From the NCBI RefSeq assembly GCF_016865235.1, contig NZ_CP064030.1:62001-126000 (forward strand): DNA of 64,000 nt, written 5' to 3'. The stretch comes from Dyella caseinilytica (lineage in GTDB: Bacteria > Pseudomonadota > Gammaproteobacteria > Xanthomonadales > Rhodanobacteraceae). Below are positions 1-8,230 of the stretch, in pieces. A program made the position numbers and the translations under genes. Within the stretch, counting starts at the first letter, position 1. Every line of letters begins with the position of its first letter. The notes beneath the pieces were generated by a model. That model was not told the origin of the DNA and made no database searches. It saw only the letters and a program-made list of their open reading frames with translations.

Positions 1-112
1 TGTGTCCAAGCTGCGTCGCGCGCTGACGGAAGCGCATGCGCGTGCAGACATTCACGTGATCCGCGGCATCGGCTATCTGCTGAAGGAACGTACCGATGAT
101 CGCGAAGAGTAA
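1..112 (+). CDS. OmpR-family response regulator, C-terminal end (partial)
   Basis: The reading frame is open from the left edge (codons in phase from base 2) and stops at 110-112. The visible residues, ending VIRGIGYLLKE followed by a short acidic tail, match the last helix and beta-hairpin of the winged-helix DNA-binding domain of OmpR/PhoB regulators, where the R-G-x-G-Y-x-L motif is typical. The receiver domain lies outside the window. Its stop overlaps the start of the next gene, a sensor kinase, so the two form a translationally coupled two-component pair. The signal it answers to cannot be read from this fragment. Confidence 0.85.
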   Translation, partial: VSKLRRALTEAHARADIHVIRGIGYLLKERTDDREE

Positions 113-1433
113 ATCGCTCACCAAACAGCTGGCCTTGCGTCTGATCATCTTGCAGGCGTTGATCATCCTCGTTTTCTCCGTCGTGCTCACGTTTACGGTC
201 TTCAGTGGAAACGTTTCCTATATTGACGAACCGGTGTCGCACACGATCCTTGACGCCGTGCATGTCAATCAGAGCGGCAATCTCGAGCTTCATGCCGACA
301 AAAAAATGCAGAAGCTGCTGCGCGAATCACCCGAGTTGTGGTTTGTGGTGGAAGACGCGCAAGGGCATCGCCTGGAGCACGGGCAGGTGCCGGAGGTGTA
401 TCGCCCGCTGCTGCCATCGCTATACCGTTTGGTGCCGTCGGAAATCCACGAAGGCATCGCGCCGTACGACCTCACCATGCGCGTTTTTGTCGGCCCGGCA
501 TCGACAGGAAGTTTGCGTGTCATCTGTGGCGGCGCGCCTTCGACCGATATGATCGCCGTGTTCTTCGGCCTCCTCTACTATTTCGGTTGGCGCATCATCC
601 TGCCGATGACGCTGCTGACGTTGATCATGGTGCCGTGGCTGATTCGCCGCGGCATGTCGGGGATGGCCGAGGTAGCCGCGCAGGCACAGGCGATCGATAT
701 CGATGTGCAGGGCGCACGGCTCGCCGACCAGGCGGTACCGCGCGAATTGCAGCCGCTCGTGCAGGCATTCAATGCTGCATTGGAGCGCCTCAACGAAGGT
801 TATGATGCGCGCGATCGTTTTCTGGCCGGTGCGGCACATGAGCTGCGCGCACCGATCGCCATTCTGGAGGCACGCATTGAGACGCTGGAATCCGGCGCCA
901 CCCGAACCCGACTGCTTGCTGACGTGGCACGGCTATCCAATCTTGCCGAACAGTTGCTCGATCTGCAGCGCCTTGGCAAGCAGCAAACGGCGTTCGAGCC
1001 GCTCGATCTGGTGGCGTTGTCACGCGAAGTCACCGCCGACGTCGCGCCGCTGGTGGTGGATGCCGGTTACGAACTGGCCCTGGATGCTCCTGAAACACAC
1101 GTGATGGTGATGGGTGATCGCCAGTCGCTGTCGCGCGCCTTGACCAACTTGATCCAGAACGCCATCGCGCATGGCGGTGGCTGCGGCCTGATTACGGTCG
1201 ATGTAAAACGAGACGGTACGCTTGGGGTGAGCGACCAGGGCCCTGGCATTCCCGCCGAGGAACGGCTTCGCATCTTCGAGCCTTTTTATCGCCTGCGTCC
1301 CAGTAGCATGGGCGCGGGACTCGGATTGCATCTGGTGCGGGAAATCGTTGCGCTACACGGTGGATGGATCAACGTGACCGAAGCGGACGGCGGCGGCGCA
1401 TACTTTCGCATGCGGCTTACGCCTGTGCCGTAG
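96..1433 (+). CDS. Sensor histidine kinase of a two-component system
   Basis: A membrane histidine kinase of 445 residues that should phosphorylate the response regulator encoded just upstream; the genes overlap by 17 bases. Transmembrane segment 1 is near residues 15-38 and segment 2 near 152-185, flanking a periplasmic sensor region of about 110 residues with no recognised fold. A HAMP-like linker follows, then the dimerisation domain with phosphoacceptor His near residue 248 (GAAHELRAPI). The ATP-binding domain has an N box (NLIQNAIAHGG), G1 (DQGPGIP) and G2 (GAGLGLHLV). The organisation resembles QseC/PmrB-type kinases. The stimulus is unknown. Confidence 0.93.
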   Translation: MIAKSKSLTKQLALRLIILQALIILVFSVVLTFTVFSGNVSYIDEPVSHTILDAVHVNQSGNLELHADKKMQKLLRESPELWFVVEDAQGHRLEHGQVPEVYRPLLPSLYRLVPSEIHEGIAPYDLTMRVFVGPASTGSLRVICGGAPSTDMIAVFFGLLYYFGWRIILPMTLLTLIMVPWLIRRGMSGMAEVAAQAQAIDIDVQGARLADQAVPRELQPLVQAFNAALERLNEGYDARDRFLAGAAHELRAPIAILEARIETLESGATRTRLLADVARLSNLAEQLLDLQRLGKQQTAFEPLDLVALSREVTADVAPLVVDAGYELALDAPETHVMVMGDRQSLSRALTNLIQNAIAHGGGCGLITVDVKRDGTLGVSDQGPGIPAEERLRIFEPFYRLRPSSMGAGLGLHLVREIVALHGGWINVTEADGGGAYFRMRLTPVP

Positions 1434-1465
1434 CCGCATACGCCCGTCGCAAATCCTCAAACCTT

Positions 1466-2218
1466 TCAAGCTTTGCTGGCGTGACAGCGAATCCGCATGT
1501 AGTCGGCCCACCACTTGCCATCGGCATCGCACATGGATGCGCGCAAAGTGTCCGCCAATGCAGCGAGACATGCAGGCCGTTCTTCTTCCGCTACCGCAGA
1601 TAGCAAAGGTTGAGCAAAGGTGGTCAGCCAGGCGCGAACGTCGCCGGGTAGCAAGGTTGGCCGGGGCAGCAGCGCCACAAAGTGAACCTGAAAACCCTGC
1701 TTTTCCAGCAACGCGCGGTAGTGCTCAGGTGTGGGGAAAAACCACGGATTGGGGATGTCGACATGCCGCGCAGCAAGGGCCGCGTGCAACGCATTGACGA
1801 TGGTTGCGACATTGCCGTGTCCGCCGAACTCCGCTACGAAGCGTCCGCCAGGTTTCAGTGCGCGCCAAACACCCGCGAGCACGTGCTCGGCATGCGGCAT
1901 CCAGTGAAGCGCAGCATTGCTGAAAACGGCATCGAATTCGCCATGGAAGTCGAGTGACTGACCATCCATCATCCTTGCCTCGACACCAAGTGCTCTGGTG
2001 GCTTCCACCATCGGCGTGCTGCTGTCGACGCCCAGCACATCGCAGCCCATGTCCACGAGTTTGCGTGTCAGCGCGCCATCGCCGCAGCCGAGATCAAGAA
2101 TTCGCTCGCCCGTGCGGGCTTCGAGCAGATCAAGAATGGACGCGCCGAGATCGGATACAAAGCGGCCGTGCTGCTGGTATGCAATGGGATCCCATTGCTG
2201 CTCGTTGTGTGAGGTCAT
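1466..2218 (-). CDS. Class I SAM-dependent methyltransferase
   Basis: A soluble enzyme of 250 residues predicted to transfer a methyl group from S-adenosylmethionine to an unidentified substrate. Motif I is ILDLGCGDGAL near residues 40-50, followed by an acidic residue in VLGVDSS that should bind the SAM ribose, and motif IV-like VFSNAALHWMP. The latter, with the overall length, resembles trans-aconitate methyltransferase and UbiE-like enzymes. I chose the ATG at 2218 because AGGATTGGG lies just before it and the longer frame would run into the neighbouring gene. It lies 40 bases downstream of the YbhB-like gene in the same direction. Confidence 0.85.
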   Translation of the reverse strand: MTSHNEQQWDPIAYQQHGRFVSDLGASILDLLEARTGERILDLGCGDGALTRKLVDMGCDVLGVDSSTPMVEATRALGVEARMMDGQSLDFHGEFDAVFSNAALHWMPHAEHVLAGVWRALKPGGRFVAEFGGHGNVATIVNALHAALAARHVDIPNPWFFPTPEHYRALLEKQGFQVHFVALLPRPTLLPGDVRAWLTTFAQPLLSAVAEEERPACLAALADTLRASMCDADGKWWADYMRIRCHASKA

Positions 2219-2258
2219 CCCAATCCTGTGTCGCTTGAAAAAGTAAGGCGGAGGTCGT

Positions 2259-2813
2259 TTATCGCTGATAGCCTGCCTGAATCGAGGTGCTTCCCAATGT
2301 GTTGCCATGGATCACATAGCCGATCATGGCGGCCGAAGCATCGGTGGGCACCTCAATGTGTGCAACTTTCAGTGCGTAGACAGTGAAAACATAGCGGTGG
2401 GCCTTGTCGCCAGCGGACGGGCAGGGGCCGCCATAAGCATGCGTGCCAAAATCTGTGCGAGCCTGGATGGCGGTAGCCGGAAGTGCCTTACTGTCAACGG
2501 TGCCCGCGCCCTCGACCACGTTGTGAACAGAGGCCGGGATATCAAAAACGACCCAATGCCACCAGCCTGAACCGGTCGGTGCGTCGGGATCATAAACGGT
2601 TATCGCAAAACTCCGGGTGCCCTGCGGCTCGCCTTTCCACATCAATGCGGGTGAGATGTTCTGGCCGGAGCATCCAAAGCCATGAAGCACCTGGGCGTCC
2701 TTCAGGATTCCGTTCGGGCTGAAGGCAGGGCTGGAAACGATGAAATCCGTGGCATGCGCTGCGAAGGCAAAGGCCATGCATAACAAGGCACCAGCCAGGC
2801 GAATAAGTTTCAT
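2259..2813 (-). CDS. YbhB/YbcL family Raf kinase inhibitor-like protein, secreted
   Basis: A 184-residue protein of the phosphatidylethanolamine-binding-like family. A signal peptide with a hydrophobic core (ALLCMAFAFAAHA) precedes a mature domain containing the family's ligand-pocket motifs: FGCSGQNISPAL, VYDPDAPTGSGWWHWVVFD and the late GPCPSAGDKAHRYVFTVYAL. Bacterial members are often periplasmic. Their function is poorly known; binding of small anionic ligands is the family expectation. It lies in a same-strand run with the methyltransferase downstream and an AraC regulator upstream. Confidence 0.9.
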   Translation of the reverse strand: MKLIRLAGALLCMAFAFAAHATDFIVSSPAFSPNGILKDAQVLHGFGCSGQNISPALMWKGEPQGTRSFAITVYDPDAPTGSGWWHWVVFDIPASVHNVVEGAGTVDSKALPATAIQARTDFGTHAYGGPCPSAGDKAHRYVFTVYALKVAHIEVPTDASAAMIGYVIHGNTLGSTSIQAGYQR

Positions 2814-2874
2814 GAGTGGTTCCGCTCGATCACAAGGATTGAAGCGGATGGTGTCAAAACGTCGGAAGAGCGTG

Positions 2875-3684
2875 TTAGCCGGTTCCCGTCAAACCCTGTC
2901 CGTTTTCCTTCATCCGCGCTCTCACCACGGAGGGCGCGACTCCCCAACGTTGCTGGAAAAGAGCGGTAAAGCGGCTATGCGAATCCCAGCCACAACGCCG
3001 GGCCACCTCACCCACGGACCAATCGGTGGTCTGCAACATCGATAGTGCGGTCTCCAACCTCACTTCACGCACCAGCGCGGCGAGCGTGGTGTCGCTGGAT
3101 TCGAGTCGCCGCCGCAAAGTCGATTCGCTTACATGGAATGCATCGGCCAGCGTGGCGACGCTCCAGTCACCGTGCGGGCGTTGAGCGACCAGTCGGCGAA
3201 CCTTGTCGGGCCAGCTCAGTGCCCGCCCTGGTTCAAAGCGCCAACTGCGCTCCGCGAGCAAGATCAGGACCTCCATGATCCGATGGTGTAACAGTGCGGC
3301 GGAAACGCGCTTGCCGCTCGCTGGCGGCAACGTTCTCTGCATCGCTTCCAGCAGTTCGCCGTCGACGGTCACTGCCAGCGCGGCCTTGATCCGTGCGCTG
3401 CTATCTGACGCCGGTGACGCGCTGAATTCCCGGACGATGTCGTCGCCAAAGGAGAGTGCCAAAGCTTCGTACGGATGCGCGCCTTCAGGCGCATTGATGA
3501 CGTCCCATTGCGTACCTTGCGCAATGAGCACGCCCTCCTGACGCCCGGCACTGAGTATGTGGTGCGCTGCCTGCAGGGTTTTCCGGCCCTTAAGCACGGC
3601 GACAAACAGGTCACCGCGTACCGTCAAGGTGCGGATCCGGTAACGCTGGGTGGCGACGATGCGAGCGCCGTGTTGAGATTCCAT
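2875..3684 (-). CDS. AraC-family transcriptional regulator
   Basis: A 269-residue regulator. The C-terminal third carries the two helix-turn-helix motifs of AraC/XylS proteins: a first around WSVATLADAFHVSESTLRRRL and a second around WSVGEVARRCGWDSHSRFTALFQQRWG. The N-terminal part (about 150 residues) looks like a cupin-type sensing domain but has no obvious ligand motif. It sits immediately upstream of the YbhB-like and methyltransferase genes on the same strand and may control them or itself; that link is inference. Start at 3684 is the first ATG of the frame. Confidence 0.88.
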   Translation of the reverse strand: MESQHGARIVATQRYRIRTLTVRGDLFVAVLKGRKTLQAAHHILSAGRQEGVLIAQGTQWDVINAPEGAHPYEALALSFGDDIVREFSASPASDSSARIKAALAVTVDGELLEAMQRTLPPASGKRVSAALLHHRIMEVLILLAERSWRFEPGRALSWPDKVRRLVAQRPHGDWSVATLADAFHVSESTLRRRLESSDTTLAALVREVRLETALSMLQTTDWSVGEVARRCGWDSHSRFTALFQQRWGVAPSVVRARMKENGQGLTGTG

Positions 3685-4099
3685 GTTGCGATGATGCAGT
3701 GATCAAGACGCAGAATAAAGCGGGGACAGCCATATGGCGTCTTGCGGCGCGCGAATGAGTCTTCCTTCGCGATATGCGGGCACGATAAATCCCCCGTTCA
3801 CGTGCATACACATTGTGTTGATCTTTTCCGCGCAACAACATCTGTTTCTCATTCGCAAAAGTAATAAGCGCTTCCTGCGATACGCATCACGTTTCGGCGT
3901 GGGCTTTGCGGCCAGATTCACTGGACAACGTTGTCATGACGCTCGGATACTCGCCGAACATTGAGATATCGCAAACGTGTAGCACGTGATGACGTGCCTG
4001 CATGCGCGATCGTGACCGCTCTTACATGGCTTTATGAACACGCCTGCGCCGTTGCGGGCGCGGCGGACTTTTGCGCCTTACTTTCACGGGAGAAAGCAT
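3685..4099. other. Divergent intergenic region with a 6-4-6 inverted repeat
   Basis: This 415-base stretch separates the AraC gene (leftward) from the carbohydrate-binding protein (rightward) and should hold both promoters. It is AT-richer between about 3,790 and 3,880. A perfect inverted repeat, GCACGT at 3982-3987 and ACGTGC at 3992-3997, lies about 100 bases before the downstream start and could be an operator. I see no convincing small gene or structured RNA here, and I did not assign -35/-10 boxes. Confidence 0.4.
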
Positions 4100-5662
4100 A
4101 TGCCTGGAACGAATTCGACGAAGTGGTCTGCTCTGACTTTGAGTTCCTTGAGCACGGCTGTAGGTGCCGTGCTATCCACTGCTGTGCTTACAGCGGCTCC
4201 GGTGCAAGCGGTGCACGCTGAAACGGCATGTGCAGCGGCGTGGAGTTCGACTGCGATCTACACCGCGGGCAACGTCGCCAGCGAGAACGGGATCAATTAC
4301 GAGGCAAATTGGTGGACGCAAGGCAACGATCCGGCTACCAACAACGGTGGGTCCGGTAGCGGTCAACCGTGGACATCGCAGGGTGCGTGCGGCGCGTCGC
4401 CGACACCGACACCGACACCAACACCAACACCAACACCAACACCAACACCAACACCAACACCAACACCAACACCAACACCAACACCAACACCAACGCCGAC
4501 GCCGAGTCCGACACCAGTCACCACCGGCACGATCAACTTCCACCTGCTGCTGGGTGCAGGCACCGCGCAAGACCAACTCATGCTTGCGGGCGACAATTAC
4601 ACCGATCTGGTGATGTCCAACGTCATTGCTGGCGTGATGTATGGCCACCTGGTGGAGGAGTATTACCCAGGCATGCAGTTCGACAAGGATTATCTGTACG
4701 GCTCGATCCTCGGACAGTTGCTGCAGGAAAACATTGCGACGGAGTACTACGTCGATACCAGCGACTTGATCGATCCTTCGCCTGATCAGGCGGCCGTCAT
4801 GGGCGTGGGTCAGGGTGGTCCCTATCAGATCAACAACTACGCCACGGATATGGTGGCTGGGTCGTATGCGCCGGCTGGTCATTCGCTGATCAATTACGTC
4901 GCGATCCAAAAAAACATCGGCTATACCATGGCGACTGCGGCCACGCAGTACAGCCAGCCGACACCGGCTTCGTTCAACAACAAGTATTACGGGCCGATGC
5001 TCACGGCGTACTTCCACTACAACGACTTCGTATCGCTGATCGTCACCGGTACCGGTGCGGATGGCTGGACCACCCCGTGGCAGCCTCAGTACGACAACGC
5101 ACTGGCAAACTTCAAGACACTGCCGAACAACTTCCTCGATGTGGTGTTGAACGTCGCTTACAACCAGGGTTACTACGGTGGCCTTGTCAGCAGTTACAGC
5201 ACGTTGGGAGCTACGGCGACAGCCGCCACGGTGGCGACGGTCAATTCCTATAGTTCGGTGTGGGGTGTTCAGGATACCTATCAGCAGTATCCCTATCAGG
5301 TTCGCTATTACCTGGATCAGTTCTACGACAACCCCATTCCCACCACCAGCCTGACCACGATCGTCACGCCAACGAATCACGTGGCGTTCAATGTCGCGTC
5401 ACTGGAAAACACGTTCTCCAATGTCTTCCAGACCTTGGATTACGTAAACAGCTCGGGTTCTTCCGCGTATATCACGGCAACGCAAGCGCAAACGGCGTTC
5501 AACACGGCGCTGACACAAGCGGGTGTGGCAAGCACGGATACGCTGGATCTGAGCAATGCCAGCGATCGCGCCAAGATCTTCGGCTTATTGGAATACGCCA
5601 TTGGCGATCTGGAAACCAACCTGGGCACGCAATTCAACGCGACAACGACTTCCCAGCTTTAA
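4100..5662 (+). CDS. Secreted protein with CBM5/12-like module, Pro-Thr linker and unrecognised C-terminal domain
   Basis: A predicted exported protein of 520 residues. I place the start at 4100 because GGGAGA precedes it and the resulting N-terminus is a clean signal peptide ending APVQAVHA. The mature protein opens with a chitin/cellulose-binding type 5/12 module of about 50 residues (aromatic residues in AAWSSTAIYTAGN, EANWWTQGNDP, GQPWTSQGACG). A (PT)17 linker follows, then about 380 residues I do not recognise. Part of this (QENIATEYY, then VMGVGQGGPYQINNY) recalls lysozyme/transglycosylase-fold enzymes with a Glu before a G-Q-I motif, so a polysaccharide-cleaving role on chitin or a related polymer is plausible but unproven. 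Confidence 0.8.
   Translation: MPGTNSTKWSALTLSSLSTAVGAVLSTAVLTAAPVQAVHAETACAAAWSSTAIYTAGNVASENGINYEANWWTQGNDPATNNGGSGSGQPWTSQGACGASPTPTPTPTPTPTPTPTPTPTPTPTPTPTPTPTPTPSPTPVTTGTINFHLLLGAGTAQDQLMLAGDNYTDLVMSNVIAGVMYGHLVEEYYPGMQFDKDYLYGSILGQLLQENIATEYYVDTSDLIDPSPDQAAVMGVGQGGPYQINNYATDMVAGSYAPAGHSLINYVAIQKNIGYTMATAATQYSQPTPASFNNKYYGPMLTAYFHYNDFVSLIVTGTGADGWTTPWQPQYDNALANFKTLPNNFLDVVLNVAYNQGYYGGLVSSYSTLGATATAATVATVNSYSSVWGVQDTYQQYPYQVRYYLDQFYDNPIPTTSLTTIVTPTNHVAFNVASLENTFSNVFQTLDYVNSSGSSAYITATQAQTAFNTALTQAGVASTDTLDLSNASDRAKIFGLLEYAIGDLETNLGTQFNATTTSQL
4400..4516 (+). repeat. Hexanucleotide microsatellite (ACCAAC-type) encoding the Pro-Thr linker
   Basis: A six-base unit (mostly ACACCA, flanked by ACACCG variants) encodes 17 Pro-Thr pairs followed by PSPTP. 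The core is nearly identical for more than a dozen units, so slippage should change linker length in two-residue steps without shifting the frame. Confidence 0.95.
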
Positions 5663-5684
5663 GCGAGGCGCATCGGCGGTATCG

Positions 5685-5727
5685 CATGTCGGCGCCATGA
5701 TTTCGGTGAAATCGTGGCGCCGATATG
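5685..5727. terminator. Long hairpin between convergent genes
   Basis: TCGGCGCCATGATTTC (5689-5704) pairs with GAAATCGTGGCGCCGA (5708-5723) across a GGT loop with one mismatch; CAT/ATG extend the outer stem. There is no T-run. It lies between the ends of two convergent genes, so a bidirectional terminator or mRNA-protecting hairpin is likely. Confidence 0.7.
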
Positions 5728-5789
5728 TGCAACGTCCACCTTGAGCAAGATGTCAGGCGATAAAGGTGTGCAAGCCAGCGGTGGTGCAG

Positions 5790-7145
5790 CTAGGGCTCGC
5801 TGGAGAGGTTCTTGATGAAATCGACGAATGCCCGTAACGGCGCGGGCATCAGGCGCCGTTCGGGAAAATAGAGAAACGGTCCTGTAAAGCGCGGCCACCA
5901 CGGTTCAAGCATGGGTTCCAGCGCGCCGCTATCCAAAAGCGGGCGAAGCCAGTCCTCAAACAGATAGATAACGCCGGTGCCAGCCACCGCCGCATCGATG
6001 ATCAATTCAGTGGCGCCACCTATGCGTACGATCAAAGGACCGACGGGCTCGATTCTGATCAGCTCGCCATCACGTTCGAATTCCCATGGGGGCATCACGC
6101 CGCTGCCGAAGCGGCCACGCAGGCAAGCATGCGCGAGCAGATCGCGTGGATGTTCCGGACGGCCGTGGCGATCGAGGTAGGAGGGGGCGGCGGCCGTTGC
6201 GAATCGTTGGAACCGAGGCCCGATCGGAATCGCGATCATGTCCTGTTCCAGCCGTTCGTCGTAGCGAATGCCCGCATCGCATCCGGCCGCAAGCATGTCG
6301 ACGAAGCTGTCTTCGGCAACGATTTCGACCTGAATGTCCGGATAGGCAGCGAGAAAGCGGGGCAGGATTTGCGGCAATACCAAACGTGCCGCGCTGACCG
6401 GCACGTTGAGCCGCAAGATGCCCACTGGTTTGTCACGCGCGCTGTTGACGACATCGAGCGCTGATTCCACTTCGGCCAAGGCCGGGCCAAGCCGGTCGAG
6501 CAGGCGCTTGCCAACTTCGGTCGGCACAACGCTGCGCGTGTTGCGATTGAGCAACCTCACGCCAAGCTGGCTTTCCAACCGCCGAACCGCTTCGCTCAGA
6601 CCGGATGGACTCATGTTGCCTGCGCGCGCGGCATCACGAAAACCTCCGGCACGGGCGACTGCTATGAAGGCATTAAGATCACTGAGATCCGTTTCCAGCC
6701 GTTCGTCGTAGCGAATGCCCGCATCGCATCCGGCCGCAAGCATGTCGACGAAGCTGTCTTCGGCAACGATTTCGACCTGAATGTCCGGATAGGCAGCGAG
6801 AAAGCGGGGCAGGATTTGCGGCAATACCAAACGTGCCGCGCTGACCGGCACGTTGAGCCGCAAGATGCCCACTGGTTTGTCACGCGCGCTGTTGACGACA
6901 TCGAGCGCTGATTCCACTTCGGCCAAGGCCGGGCCAAGCCGGTCGAGCAGGCGCTTGCCAACTTCGGTCGGCACAACGCTGCGCGTGTTGCGATTGAGCA
7001 ACCTCACGCCAAGCTGGCTTTCCAACCGCCGAACCGCTTCGCTCAGACCGGATGGACTCATGTTGCCTGCGCGCGCGGCATCACGAAAACCTCCGGCACG
7101 GGCGACTGCTATGAAGGCATTAAGATCACTGAGATCCGTCGTCAT
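5790..7145 (-). CDS. LysR-family transcriptional regulator with exact internal duplication
   Basis: A 451-residue LysR-type regulator; the family is usually near 300. Residues 4-152 (winged helix-turn-helix DLNAFIAVARAGGF...SGLSEAVRRLE, linker helix, and the first part of the effector domain to AGIRYDERLE) are repeated immediately and identically, then the rest of the effector domain follows once. Removing one copy gives a normal 302-residue protein of the CrgA/DsdC-like group. The two copies are the same at DNA level and in frame. The product would carry two DNA-binding domains. It is divergent from an aldo/keto reductase, its probable target. It may be a recent duplication or an assembly artefact. 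Confidence 0.9.
   Translation of the reverse strand: MTTDLSDLNAFIAVARAGGFRDAARAGNMSPSGLSEAVRRLESQLGVRLLNRNTRSVVPTEVGKRLLDRLGPALAEVESALDVVNSARDKPVGILRLNVPVSAARLVLPQILPRFLAAYPDIQVEIVAEDSFVDMLAAGCDAGIRYDERLETDLSDLNAFIAVARAGGFRDAARAGNMSPSGLSEAVRRLESQLGVRLLNRNTRSVVPTEVGKRLLDRLGPALAEVESALDVVNSARDKPVGILRLNVPVSAARLVLPQILPRFLAAYPDIQVEIVAEDSFVDMLAAGCDAGIRYDERLEQDMIAIPIGPRFQRFATAAAPSYLDRHGRPEHPRDLLAHACLRGRFGSGVMPPWEFERDGELIRIEPVGPLIVRIGGATELIIDAAVAGTGVIYLFEDWLRPLLDSGALEPMLEPWWPRFTGPFLYFPERRLMPAPLRAFVDFIKNLSSEP
6246..7139. repeat. Perfect 447-bp tandem direct duplication
   Basis: Bases 6246-6692 and 6693-7139 read as identical, with mismatches directly outside (6245 against 6692, and 7140 against 6693). 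The unit is 149 codons, so the frame is kept. I compared the copies by eye and saw no difference. Confidence 0.93.
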
Positions 7146-7158
7146 TGTTCGCCATTCC

Positions 7159-7196
7159 GCACGGCCCGTGCGAATTGTGCTCTCTTATCGCGCGAT
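7159..7196. promoter_or_regulatory. Two palindromes in the LysR/aldo-keto reductase divergent promoter
   Basis: GCACGG-C-CCGTGC (7159-7171) and ATCGCGCGAT (7187-7196) lie in the 95-base gap between the divergent starts. LysR proteins usually bind such dyads in the shared promoter. Assignment as operators is inference from position and symmetry. Confidence 0.4.
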
Positions 7197-7240
7197 CGAA
7201 CAGCACCTACTCTTGCGGACGTCCTGTAAGGAGATCAGAA

Positions 7241-8122
7241 ATGTCCAACATCAAACCGACCAGCACCTTTGTCCTGGGCGATCGCACGGTGAAACGGCTC
7301 GGCTATGGCGCCATGCAGCTTGCCGGTCCCGGCGTATTCGGCCCGCCCCGGGATCACGCGGCGGCCCTGGCCGTGTTGCGCCACGTTGTTGCATCCGGCG
7401 TGAACCACATCGATACCAGCGACTTCTACGGTCCGCATGTCACCAACCAGGTGATCCGCGAGGCGCTGGCTCCTTATCCGGACAACATGGTTATCGTCAC
7501 GAAAATCGGTGCACGACGCGGCAGCGATGGTGCGTGGATTCCTGCCTTCGCGCGCGAGGAACTGACTCAGGCCGTGCACGACAATTTGCGCAATCTCGCA
7601 CTGGATGTGCTGGAGGTGGTGAACCTGCGCATCATGATCAATCCGCATGGACCTGCTGAAGGTTCCATTGAAGCAGCGCTCACGGTGCTCGCCGATCTGC
7701 AGCGGCAAGGATTGGTGCGCCATATCGGTCTCAGCAACGTCACGGCAACCCAGATTGCAGAAGGGCGCAAGATCTGCCCGATCGTCTGCGTGCAGAATCA
7801 CTACAACCTTGTGCACCGGCACGATGACGCTTTGATCGATGATCTCGCCCGCGATGGCATCGCCTACGTACCGTACTTCCCGCTTGGCGGCTTCACGCCA
7901 CTGCAATCATCCGTGCTTTCCGAGGTGGCCAGCCAGCTGCATGCCACGCCGATGCAAGTAGCCATTGCATGGTTGCTGCATCGGGCGCCGAACATGCTGC
8001 TGATCCCGGGCACATCGTCCATGACTCATCTCGATGAAAATATCGCCGCTGCGAAGCTGATGCTGCCTGATGATGCGATGACTGCCTTGAACGAGCTGGG
8101 TTCTGCTGTGGCGGCACACTGA
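7241..8122 (+). CDS. Aldo/keto reductase
   Basis: A 293-residue NADPH-dependent oxidoreductase of the aldo/keto reductase superfamily. The TIM-barrel motifs are present: LGYGAMQLAG near the N-terminus, HIDTSDFYGPHVTNQVI with catalytic Asp and Tyr, the Lys in VIVTKIGARR, and the cofactor segment LLIPGTSSMTHLDEN. The substrate is probably a small aldehyde or ketone. The start at 7241 has a strong AAGGAG site eight bases upstream; an upstream ATG in frame overlaps the LysR gene and lacks one. Transcribed away from the LysR gene. Confidence 0.92.
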   Translation: MSNIKPTSTFVLGDRTVKRLGYGAMQLAGPGVFGPPRDHAAALAVLRHVVASGVNHIDTSDFYGPHVTNQVIREALAPYPDNMVIVTKIGARRGSDGAWIPAFAREELTQAVHDNLRNLALDVLEVVNLRIMINPHGPAEGSIEAALTVLADLQRQGLVRHIGLSNVTATQIAEGRKICPIVCVQNHYNLVHRHDDALIDDLARDGIAYVPYFPLGGFTPLQSSVLSEVASQLHATPMQVAIAWLLHRAPNMLLIPGTSSMTHLDENIAAAKLMLPDDAMTALNELGSAVAAH

Positions 8123-8160
8123 TCCCTCTGCCACCTTGTTTGTGTGGCAATTGGACCTGA

Positions 8161-8194
8161 GCATGCTGTGCGCCCACATCCGGCGTGCAGCATG
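8161..8194. terminator. Hairpin between convergent aldo/keto reductase and SDR
   Basis: GCATGCTG pairs with CAGCATGC, with an inner GCGCC/GGCGT stem and short loop. There is no T-run. It lies in the 108-base gap between two convergent genes and suits a bidirectional terminator. Confidence 0.6.
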
Positions 8195-8230
8195 CAAGCA
8201 GGGCGAATCTGTACGTGCCATGCCGACAGG

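Noticed and set aside
4172..5380. 402-codon - strand frame opposite the carbohydrate-binding protein
   Set aside because: Contains a Trp-Cys run caused by the ACCAAC repeat; no ribosome site.
6246..7139. Two separate adjacent LysR genes
   Set aside because: The frame continues through the junction with no stop or start, giving one 451-residue product; the first copy has no complete effector domain of its own.
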